DNA of 64,000 nucleotides, taken from NCBI GenBank assembly GCA_963823675.1, contig CAWGMT010000014.1, positions 248,001 to 312,000 on the forward strand, written 5' to 3'. This DNA comes from CAWGMT01 sp963823675 (GTDB lineage Bacteria > Planctomycetota > Planctomycetia > Isosphaerales > Isosphaeraceae). The notes beneath the pieces are model-generated. The model had not been told where the DNA came from. It did not search any database and was given only the letters and a program-made list of their open reading frames with translations. Position 1 is the stretch's first letter; every line of letters begins with the position of its first letter. Made by a program: the position numbers and the translations under genes. This document shows, piece by piece, positions 30,906-39,846 of the stretch.

Positions 30906-31514
30906 ATGGGAAACACGATCGGTCAACGAGTGCTCGCGGCGGCTGTGCTGGCGATGACATTCGGTACGGCCCGGGCTGAAGTGGTCATCAACATCACTGA
31001 GGTCGGCCCCAACGTCGTGGCCACCGCGTCCGGCAGCATCGACCTCACGGGCCTGACATTCGGGGGCACTGATGAGGGCAGCTTCGGCTCCGAAATGGGA
31101 CCCAACTACGGATACGTCGTCGTAGGCACCGCCTCCAGGATAGACGAATGGCTCGGAGTCACCGGCCCATCCTCTTTCGGTAATGGCGGGTATACCCCAG
31201 CCACATCCGGCTCCGGTGGCTTCATCGGAATAGTAGGACTCGATGGAGACTTGGGACTCCAGCATAATTACATCTCGGGCACGACCATCACGTCAACAAG
31301 CGAATATGACAACACGACACTCAGCGGTCTCGGTCTGATCCTGGGCACATACACCTACACATGGGGAACAGGCGGACCCGACCACACCCTGACGGTGCTA
31401 GTCGGCGTTCCCGAGCCCTCAACCGCCATCGTCGCGGTATTCGGTGCCGTCGCCTTCACCGCCTACGGTTGGTCTCGCCATCGCCGGGCGCAGCGGCGGC
31501 AGCCAGCCGCCTAG
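30906..31514 (+). CDS. PEP-CTERM sorting-domain protein, secreted
   Basis: 202 residues. Signal peptide QRVLAAAVLAMTFGTARA, then a Gly/Thr/Ser-rich beta-type body (VVINITEVGPNVVATASGS ...). It closes with the sorting signal VPEPSTAIVAVFGAVAFTAY and a basic tail (GWSRHRRAQRRQ). PEP-CTERM proteins are processed by an exosortase and displayed or released at the cell surface; no exosortase is in the window. ATG 30906 is preceded by GAAGGA. The substrate or role is unknown. Stands alone between the split HNH gene and a transposase remnant. Confidence 0.9.
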   Translation: MGNTIGQRVLAAAVLAMTFGTARAEVVINITEVGPNVVATASGSIDLTGLTFGGTDEGSFGSEMGPNYGYVVVGTASRIDEWLGVTGPSSFGNGGYTPATSGSGGFIGIVGLDGDLGLQHNYISGTTITSTSEYDNTTLSGLGLILGTYTYTWGTGGPDHTLTVLVGVPEPSTAIVAVFGAVAFTAYGWSRHRRAQRRQPAA

Positions 31515-31552
31515 CCATCCGAGCCGAAGAGCTAGGACAGGCAAATCCTTGC

Positions 31553-31774
31553 TCACTCCGAATCCAACCGCACCAGCACGTGCAAATGGTTATCGATCAC
31601 GGAGAACCCGCCGACCGCCGCCGAGAGAATGTGAGCAAGTTCTGCGAGCCGTTTCTCGATCCATACTTTACGGTCGCCCTCCCCCTCGCCAAGCAAGAAC
31701 GCCCGCCGGACGCACCGGGTGACACAATGATACCAGCAAGTGAACGAGGGATCCACGAGATGCGCGCGTGCCAT
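31553..31774 (-). pseudogene. N-terminal fragment of REP-associated (Y1, IS200-like) transposase
   Basis: 74 residues. MARAHLVDPSFTCWYHCVTR is the usual start of planctomycete Y1-type transposases, and NHLHVLVRL supplies the HUH motif. Intact relatives exceed 300 residues and carry a catalytic tyrosine; here the gene stops two residues after VRLD at 31553, so it is a remnant. Relatives mobilise REP palindromes, and several REP-like hairpins occur in this window, but this copy cannot be active. Confidence 0.8.
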
Positions 31775-31843
31775 TGTCATAGGTGCTTCTCCACCAGGAG
31801 TCAATGATCCGCCAATTCGCCCACTTTAGCGAATCGAAGGTTC

Positions 31844-31909
31844 GGCGCCAAGATCACGTTGCATGTCCTTGCTTTTGGCGCCAATATCACATTGCATGTC
31901 CTTGCTTTT
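31844..31909 (+). repeat. Two abutting 33-bp direct repeats
   Basis: 31844-31876 and 31877-31909 differ at two positions (AAGATCACG versus AATATCACA) and share GGCGCCAA and TTGCATGTCCTTGCTTTT. Repeats of this sort occur at the ends of some insertion sequences (for example IS21-like), so this may be an element end left behind; no transposase gene is attached. Confidence 0.8.
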
Positions 31910-32013
31910 CCGGTCGCATCTGCGATCGGCCAGGTTGCTAACCGTTCCCCCGCAACTCTACGGTTTCACCCGTGGCGATAATCGAATTGGAAAGTTTATT
32001 CTCGCGCACGCCT

Positions 32014-35000
32014 TTACGGGTCTGCCGCAAGCCTTCCTTCAAGGCGGATGAGGTAAAGATGGCTCCCGGCCGATCCGGCCCATAGGCGGCCGGTGGGGTG
32101 GGTTGTCATGCAGTGCAATCCTGGCGAAAACCAGGCAACCCCCTCGCTTTCGACCGCTGTCTCGATGACCGTCTCCAGGCCTCGCACCATGGCACGCGAA
32201 GTAAAGGCTCCAGCCACTCCAGCGGCGATGGCAGAAACATAGCCCCCTCCCGGCAGGCTCTCCAGACGCTCCCAGGATTCGGCATCCCAGACCCGCACTG
32301 TGCCGTCGTCCGAGCCACTCGCGAGACGCCGGCCACTGCGGTCGAACGCTAGGCTGCTGACGCAGCAATCCTGTCCGCGGACGCAGGCGAGTTCGGCGCC
32401 GGTGGCGGAATCCCAGACCCGAACCGTGCCAAATTGCGAACCGCTGGCGAGGCGCCGTCCGGTGGGGTCGAACGCCACGCTGCTGACCCCGCCCACCTGC
32501 TCGCGGAGGCAGGCAGTTTCGGCGCCGGTGGCGACATCCCAGACCCGCACCGTTTGGTCACTTGAACCACTGGCAAGACGCCGTCCGGTGGGGTCGAACG
32601 CCACGCTCCAGACCCAGCCCATGTGCCCGCGGAGGCAAGCGAGTTCGGCGCCGGTCGCGGCATCCCAGACCCGCCCTGTGCCGTCGTCCGAACCACTCGC
32701 GAGACGCCGTCCGGCGAAGTCGAACGCCACGCTGCCGACTCTGCCCTCGTGCCCGCGGAGGCAGACGATTTCGGCGCCGGTCGCCGCATCCCATACCCGA
32801 ACTGTGTGGTCACTCGAACCGCTCGCGAGGCGCCGACCGCTGGGGTCGAACGCCACGCTGGTGACGCAGTCCTCGTGCTCGCGGAGGCGGGCGGGTTCGG
32901 CGCCGGTGGCGGCATCCCAGACCCGAACCGTGCGGTCCAGGGAACCGCTGGCGAGGCGCCGTCCGGTGGAGTCGAACGCCACGCTGTGCACCCAGCTTTC
33001 GTGCCCGCGGAGGCAGGCGATTTCGGCGCCGGTGGCGGCATCCCAGACCCGAACCGTGTAGTCACTCGAACTACTGGCGAGACGCTTTCCGATGGAGTCG
33101 AACGCCACGCTGAGGACCCAACTTTTGTGCCCGCGGAGGCAGACGATTTCGGCGCCGGTGGCGGCATCCCAAACCCGCACTGTGCCGTCGTCCGAACCAC
33201 TGGCAAGACGCCCACCGGTGAGGTCGAACGCCACGCTTTTGACCCTGCTTTCGTGCCCGCAGAGGCAGGCGAGTTCGGCGCCGGTGGCGGCATCCCAGAC
33301 CCGCACCGTTTGGTCACCCGAAGCACTGGCAAGACGCCCACCGGTGAGGTCGAACGCAACGCTGTTCACCCTGCTTTTGTGCCCGCGGAGGCACGCGAGT
33401 TCGGCGCCGGTCGCGGCATCCCAGACCCGCACTGTGCCATCGTCCGAACCACTGGCGAGACGCCGTCCGGTGGGGTCGTACGCCACGCTCCAGACCGACC
33501 TTTCGTGCCCGCGGAGGCAGGCGAGTTCGGCGCCGGTGGCGGCATCCCAGACCCTAACTGTGTGGTCACTCGAACTACTGGCAAGACGCCGTCCGGTGGG
33601 GTCGAATGCCACGCTCCAGACTCCGTCGACGTGCCCGTGGAGGCAGGCGAGTTCGGCGCCGGTGGCGGCATCCCAAACCCGCACTGTGCCGTCGTCCGAA
33701 CCACTGGCAAGACGCCCACCGGTGAGGTCGAACGCCACGCTGTTGACCCTGCTTTCGTGCCCACGGATGACGACCTGCTGGCTCCCTCCTAGCGGAGTAT
33801 CAGGAGGCCGCAGCGAGCGTATCCAGGCACCATTCGGTCTCTGGTGGTCCCGCACCTTGCTCCACTGCTCCATCAGGGTGCACAGCTTCGGTTCCGACTG
33901 CGCCCAAGGCGGGCCCTCGGCAGGCCAGCCTCTCGGCGGCGGATCGTAATGCCGCATGGCCTCCGAGCTGTCGTACCACCAGCAGCGGTTCCACAGGCAA
34001 TCGAACAACGTCCTCGGATGCCGGGCAATGAAGCTGATATCCATGCCCACTGCCTGTCCCAGAAACTGCACGATCCGGTGGCAGGGGTGCTTGAGCGGGA
34101 TGCTCTCGACCGCTTCGGCGAAATCGCGGACCAGGTCTAAGACCAGCCCGGCCTCGGCCTTGGACTCGAGGAAAACGGGATCGCAGAGGAGATTGGCCAG
34201 CTCGGCCAAGCGGCCGGCCGCTGCCAGATGCGCGGGCAGATGGGCCAGGGTGTAGCGAGACAGGGCGCGGGGATCGCGGCGGAATTCTGACCAGCCCAGG
34301 TCCGCCAGCCGCTCGTGACCGCGCCGGCGGTTGATGAAATAGGGGGTGCCTTCACGATCGGGATGGGTCAGCCAGTCGGCCAGGGACGTGTGGAAGACCT
34401 CGTACCGTCCGCGGCGACCGGGTACATAAGAGGCGAGGGTGCGGAACACCTGCGGGAGTGCCTCCTCGGGGTCGAGGCCGGTGGCCGGGGCGAGCTCGGC
34501 CGTCGTCAGGGACGCTGCCGCCGCGACCACGACCTGGAGCACGTGCCGGGCCGGTTCGAACCGCGCCTCGTCGGGAAAGAGCCGTTCAAACTGGCGGAGG
34601 TAAAGTGCGTGGAGACCAGGGGGAAGCTCGTCGAGCTGGTCGAAACCGAAGAGGTCGCGCTCGATGCCCTGGAGGGCCTGGTGGACCCAGAGGAAATTGC
34701 CGGCGCTCTTGGAGCGGAGGACGCGGGCAGCGTCGGGGGCCGCGTGCCTGCTCTGGACGAGGCGTTCGGCGAGGTTGGGCTGGCCGAGCCGCAGCGCGAG
34801 GTAGGCGTCCAAGTCCTCGAGGTTGCGGGGGTCGTGGGCGTCGAGTTCGTAGGCCCTCAGGCCCCGCAGGCGGTCGAGGACCGAGGGCTCCTTCCGCGTG
34901 GTCGCCACCAGCCGCAGCCAGCCGGGCAACCGCTCGCGCCGCGCCGCCAGCACGTTGACGATCGTCAGGCCCTCGCCCAGGGTCAAGGCCTCATCCAGCG

Positions 35001-36069
35001 CATCGATCAGGAGATAGCGGACCCCTTCGGCCGGCGCCGCCAGCCGCTCCAGGGGTGTGAGGATTCCCTCCTCGAAGGCACTGGCCGGATCCTGGAAACA
35101 CCGGGCCTCGCTCAGGTCGTCCTCGACCGCCGGGTCGTCGAGCTGGGCGGCGAAGCCATTCAACTTGCTGGCGATCATCGCCGCCAGGCTGCGAACGAAC
35201 CGGCCGGGCCGTAGCGTCTCCTTCGTGTCGGCCTGGCAGCAGTGGTACGCAAGCACCTGCTCGCCGGGGTTGCGGTGAACCATCTCGGCCACGATAGCCG
35301 ACTTGCCCATGCCCGGATCGCCGGTGATCAGCAGCGCCCGCTCGGGGCTGGAAGCCCGCCAGGCGTCGATCGCGTCGAAGAGCCACTGCCGGCCGCAGCA
35401 GTCGCGGCGCTTCTCGTGCAGGAACGCGGCGAAGTCCCAGGGGCGGAGCCGGTGCTCCCAAGTGCGGTAGCGGACTTCGCCCTGCAACCCGGCCCCGATC
35501 GCCTCGACCAGCCGCCGCAGGCCGGCGCGGTAGCATTCGTCCGAGTCGCGCCAGGAGCACAGGTTGACGTAATCGAGCCGGAAGATAACGAACGGCGGCT
35601 CGCAACGCTCGGCCATGACGGGAACGATCGGGATCTTGCAGGCGAAGCGGGCGAAGCTCAACTCGTCGAGGCAGACGCTGTCCAGGCTGTTGGGATTGTT
35701 CGCGGCGCCGGCGACGCGCACTGCATGCGGGCTGAGCAGGGCGACGACAAGCTGGGTGCTCCGCAGGCCGACCTGGATCTCCTGCTCCCACTCCTTGCCC
35801 GAGCGGATCTACCGCGTGTCGCGCCAGACCTCGTACCCGTGGGCCGCCAGGTCGGCCTCGATCCGCTCGGCGAGCGGCGCGGCATCGTGGCGGCCGTAGC
35901 TCAGAAACAGCCGGATCCTCGGGGCGGCCGCCGCGTCAGCCGATGAGGCGGAACTGCCGCTCGGAGACCACTTGTGATCGCAGGTATCGCAGCACCAATC
36001 GCCGCGAGTCTTGCGGTAATGGATCTCGGTCGAACCGCAGTTCGGGCAGGCGGTCGGTTGATCGTTCAT
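32014..36069 (-). CDS. Zinc ribbon - TIR - STAND NTPase - WD40 protein with in-frame amber codon
   Basis: 1,351 codons in one frame from ATG 36069, interrupted only by TAG at codon 87 (35809-35811). Residues ~8-35: zinc ribbon (CPNCGSTEIHYRK, CCDTCDHKW). Residues ~52-190: TIR domain (IRLFLSYGRHDAAPLAERI, GYEVWRDTR | amber | IRSGKEWEQEIQVGL, STQLVVALLSPHAV). Residues ~230-600: STAND/NACHT-like NTPase with Walker A ITGDPGMGKS near 250 and Walker B YLLIDALDEA near 353. Residues ~764-1266: twelve canonical WD40 repeats of 42 residues, nearly identical; the last ~85 residues may be two worn repeats, making two seven-bladed propellers. If TAG terminates, only an 86-residue peptide is made; the downstream frame has no good ATG restart at the TIR. 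Likely an NLR-like sensor; role inferred. Confidence 0.85.
32270..33780 (-). repeat. Twelve 126-bp DNA repeats encoding WD40 units
   Basis: Each unit encodes GH-x3-V-x-SVAFD-x2-GRRLASGS-x2-x-TVRVWDAATGAE. The units are also highly alike as DNA (for example GGCGCCGGTGGCGGCATCCC recurs in nearly every unit on the plus strand). Protein-level variation concentrates at the residues after GH (ESR, VDG, ERS, KSR, KSW, ESW, EDC, EGR, MGW, VGG) and at the SxDx loop (DDG, SDH, GDQ, SDY, LDR, SDQ, QFG). Confidence 0.9.
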
Positions 36070-36880
36070 GGTCGTCACACACTTGCAAATAATCGAGGAC
36101 ATCGGCCCCGCCCTATGATGACAAATGCGAGTGGCCGAGGGAATCGGCACAGTTCATTCCGATCTGAGTTGAGAAGGATAAAGGACGTTGAACCAAACCG
36201 CTGCGCGGTAGCGACCTGAGGGCGCAGCCTTCTCGCGGCTTGCAGCCTTCGCTCAGGTTGAGTTTTTGCTGGCCTTCCTTCCACGTCGTCCCCACCTCTC
36301 GAATCATTCGCTCTAACGCGCTCACCCCGCGCTTCCGCTGAGCCAGGATGAGGGCGGTTCTTCACCCAATTCCTTTCAGCAAAGGAGCGCGTCATGACAC
36401 CGCTGCGCCAGCGAATGAGCGCTTGTCCCCGCTGTGGTGTAGGCCGAACGGTGATCATCGACGTCTTGCGAGCAACTTCGATCAACCGGAGGAAATTGGG
36501 GCCGCTCGTCGAAGCGGTCGAATTCGATACATCCTGATGTTTTCGACCTCACGAAGCGACAACGTTTCGAGTTACCGACCAGACCGTCCTGGGAGGTCAC
36601 CGTGGATTCCCTGTCTCCTGAGCAAGATCTGGTGTTTCAATGCAGGCGAAAGGTGCGTAGCTCGGGCCGCAGAACCGCTGCCGGCGTGTCCCATCGACTC
36701 ATCATGACATTGACTCCCATGTCCGAAGAATATCGGGAAAGGAAGAAAGCCCAACTCGTCCTTGCACTTGAACGGGCCATAGGGCGACGCCGCTCTGGAT
36801 CGGATCGGCGACCTTCGACGTGAGCGTTGGCTTTCAGCCGCTTGACCGGCCAGGTCACCCTCACATCGCGCCGGATATCA
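36070..36880. other. Intergenic stretch without supported gene
   Basis: About 800 bp. Short open frames only. One near 36719 (MSEEYRERKKAQLVLALERAIGRRR, shortened here) looks amphipathic, but it has no relatives I recognise and no strong ribosome binding site. The region should contain the promoter of the minus-strand TIR-STAND-WD40 gene; no clear -35/-10 pair was found. Confidence 0.5.
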
Positions 36881-38531
36881 TCAGTAACCCTCGTTCAAGG
36901 CTCGGTGGATGAACTGCACGACGATGGAGCCCTCGCCCACGGCGGACGCGACGCGCTTGACCGAACCGCTGCGGACGTCGCCGACGGCGTAGACGCGGGC
37001 GAGGCTGCTCTCGAAGAGCGTGCGCGGCCGATCGGGTGACGGCAGGTCGTCCGCGTTGAGGTCGGGGCCGGTCTTGATAAAGCCCTTCTGGTCGAGCGCC
37101 AGGGTCCCTCGCAGCCAGGCGGTGCAGGGCCGGGCTCCCAGGAAGAGGAAGACCGACGAGGTGTCGAGCAAGACAGTTTGGCCCTCACCACGATCGACGT
37201 ACTCGACGGCCCCGAGCCGGGTACCGTCGCCGTAGAGCCGAGTGATTTCCGAGTGGGCGTGGAGGAAAATATTGTGCGTCTCCTCGATCCGGCGGATCAG
37301 ATAGCGCGACATCGTCTCGCGAGAGCCCGCCACGGCGGACCAGGATGTGGACCGACCGGGCGTGGCGGGCCAGGTAGACCGCCCCCTGACCGGCCGAGTT
37401 GCCGCCGCCCACGACGACCACTTCGACCCCCGCGCACAGCTCCGCCTCCATCGCCGTGGCCCCGTAATACAGACCGCAGCCCTCGTATTTCTGTGCGTCG
37501 GGGACATCCAGCCGCTGGTACTTCGCCCCGGTGGCGACAACGACCGAGCGGCCGCGGATGCGGCGGCCATCCAGGAACAGGACCCGGTAGTCGCCCCCAT
37601 GGCGCTCGAGCGCGACGGCCTCGACCGGGTTGGCCATGCGAGTGCCGAACTTCACCGCCTGCGTCACCGCGCGCCGGGCCAGGTCAAGGCCGGAGATCCC
37701 GGTCGGAAAGCCAAGGTAGTTTTCGATCTTCGAGCTGGTCCCCGCTTGCCCGCCGGGCGAGTCAAGGTCGATCGCCATCACCGACAAACCCTCGGAGGAC
37801 GCGTAGACCGACGCGGCCAGACCGGCTGGCCCGGCGCCCACGACCACGACGTCGCACAGTTCGCACTCGTCAACCGTGTCGAAGCCGAGCTCGTGGGCAA
37901 CATGCGCATCGCTCGGGTTCCTGACCACGTGGCCCTCGCGGCAGACGAGGATCGGGGTCTCGGAGACCCCGACGCCCAGCGTCTCGAGCAGGGCGGTGAC
38001 ACCGTGGTCCTTCTCGAGGTCGAGAAACGTGTGCGGCTGGCTGTTGCGGGTGAGGAATTCGCGCAGCCTGTGGGTGTCTTTCGAGTAGCGGGAGCCGATC
38101 ACCTTGATCGACGCGTAACCCCCTTCGATCAGGGCCGAGCGGCGCGCGAGGAACGTGCGCAGAAACAGGTCGGACAGCTCCGAGTCCTCGATGACGATCC
38201 GCCGGAACTGTTGAGGGGAGATTCTCAGGACCTCCGCGGCCAGGGCGACGCGGGCCTGGACCACCGCGGCGCGGCCGGTGAGGGTCGAGGGGTCGCCGAT
38301 GAACTGACCGGGGCCGGGGCGAACCACTTCCCTCATGCCCCCATCGACGTGCTGGCAGATCGCCACGGCGCCCGAGAGGACGACGAAGAAATCAATCGTG
38401 TGGTCCCCCTCGTCAAACAGTACGGCGCCCGGCGGGACCGACTCCTTCTTGCCGAACGGCTCCAGGCGACGGACCTGCTCAGGCGTGAGCTCCGGCGAGA
38501 TTTCCCTTGATAGCAAGGAGACGGCGCTCAT
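36881..38531 (-). CDS. cNMP-binding domain fused to thioredoxin-reductase-like FAD oxidoreductase (one frameshift)
   Basis: About 550 residues from ATG 38531. Residues ~1-140 are a Crp/cNMP-type sensor domain (PGAVLFDEGDHTIDFFVVLSG). Next is a thioredoxin-like stretch (FLTRNSQPHTFLDLEKDHGV). The reductase part has FAD motif VVVGAGPAGLAASVYA, PGGQAGTSSKIENYLGFP and NADPH motif VVVVGGGNSAGQGAVYLARH. In place of the reductase CxxC there is YYGATAMEAELC, so it is not a classical thioredoxin reductase; this is usual for the cNMP-fused group. A frame change near 37330 separates the last third (VAGSRETMSRYLIRRIEET, VYAVGDVRSGSVKRVA). Probably a redox enzyme gated by a small ligand; reaction unknown. 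Confidence 0.85.
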
Positions 38532-38913
38532 CGGCGGAGAACCTGGTGCGTGGAGTCGAGGCCGGACCAGGTGCCACAGCGACACGGAACGTCTCGACCT
38601 TTCGCTCAGCGTAATCTGCCGGCACGGGTTTTGGCCAGAGGTGCACGGGAGCGTGAAACATCACGACCAGGGGCGAAATCGATTCCAGCCGCAGGCGACT
38701 CGTCGAGCTATTGATCGAGTACCTGAATACCTTGTAACGGCGCCGGAAAAAAAGCGCACGCGCGAAACTCGAACCGCGTTATCGGGCAAAGCTCGGCAAA
38801 ACCCCTTTCTTCACCAAGTTTGATTCAACCCGCTCAACCGCCGCAGTCGATAATCTCCGTGAACGAGCACTTCGCCGGGGGGATTCCCCCGACTTGACCT
38901 GGTTGAGGTAACG
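38532..38913. other. Divergent intergenic region
   Basis: About 380 bp between the minus-strand oxidoreductase and the plus-strand lipoprotein. Both promoters should lie here. No supported gene, and no convincing promoter or operator was identified. Confidence 0.45.
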
Positions 38914-39829
38914 ATGCGGTTCCTTTTCGGCGGCCTCGTGATCCTCGCTCTCACCCTGATATCCACGGGCTGCACCGACGCCCAGTTAAGAATCACGACC
39001 CTCAACCAGCACGCCACGCTGACAGATCTTCACTATCAGATGGTGCTGCGCAACCTGGCCGTTTTCGCCAATAATCCCGATGTGATTCCCTGGCACACGA
39101 GTATCACGTCGGGAACCGCCCAGGTGGCCGACGCCGAGACGGCCCGTATGGCCCCTCTCTGGAACTTCTACTACATCGTCAAGAACAACCTGAACCAGGT
39201 GGCGCCGTCGGTTTCGGGTTCACGAACAGTCGTGCAGCAGTGGAGTACGAATCCGATCGTCTATTCGGACGCCTTGCGTCTGCTCCAGTTCGCCTACCGC
39301 CGCGCACACGGAATCGACGAGATGCCCGACGACAAGCTCATGGATGATGTCGCCCACGACATCAAGAAGCAGATCATCGCCACCGAGGACTTGAAGACAG
39401 AGACCTATCTTTTTTACCAGAGTGTTTTCACTGATAAAGGCAAGTCTTTCAACTCCCTGAGGCGTGGCACGACTTCGACGGTAGGCGAGCAGGCGTTCGT
39501 GCCCCCGCCCGAGGGGCTAGATCCTCTTCTCGACCAGAAGACCCCGCTCGCGCGCGAGGTCGCGCACGAGGTCAATGAAGTCGTCGAACGACCTGCGCAC
39601 TGTGCCCACTGGCTGGTTCGGGGTCGGCAGCAAGCACGACGTCCCCAAGAACGCGTGCTACGTCGCCAAGGATGGGCACACCTATGTCTGGGTGACGCCC
39701 GAACATCGCGCCGAGCTGAGTAAATTCGTGCTCATCGTCATGGACCTCGCCAACGCCATCCAGGAGCCCGAGAGCCTCAACATCCAGGGCGGTTTGAACT
39801 TCTCGCCGGGCTTCACCGCGGCGCCGTGA
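38914..39829 (+). CDS. Lipoprotein of unknown function (one frameshift)
   Basis: About 305 residues. Signal sequence with lipobox-like ISTGC (LVILALTLISTGCTDAQ), so probably membrane-anchored. The body starts with a helix-rich stretch (LTDLHYQMVLRNLAVFANNP, DVIPWHTSITSGTAQVAD) and contains FYQSVFTDKGKSFNSLRRG. The frame changes near 39575 (AREVAHEVNEVV continues as NDLRTVPTGWFGVGSKHDVP) and ends GGLNFSPGFTAAP. No domain family recognised, though the layout resembles planctomycete lipoproteins with a 'YYVWV..E' ending (THVWV-type segment HTYVWVTPEHR). Stands alone. Confidence 0.75.
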
Positions 39830-39846
39830 TCCCGCTTGCGGGCAGA

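Noticed and set aside
32300..33949. Long plus-strand open frames across the WD40 region
   Set aside because: They are antisense shadows caused by the 126-bp repeats and high GC. The minus-strand reading gives clear WD40 units.
36719..36823. Possible 34-residue basic peptide
   Set aside because: No good ribosome site and no way to test conservation here.
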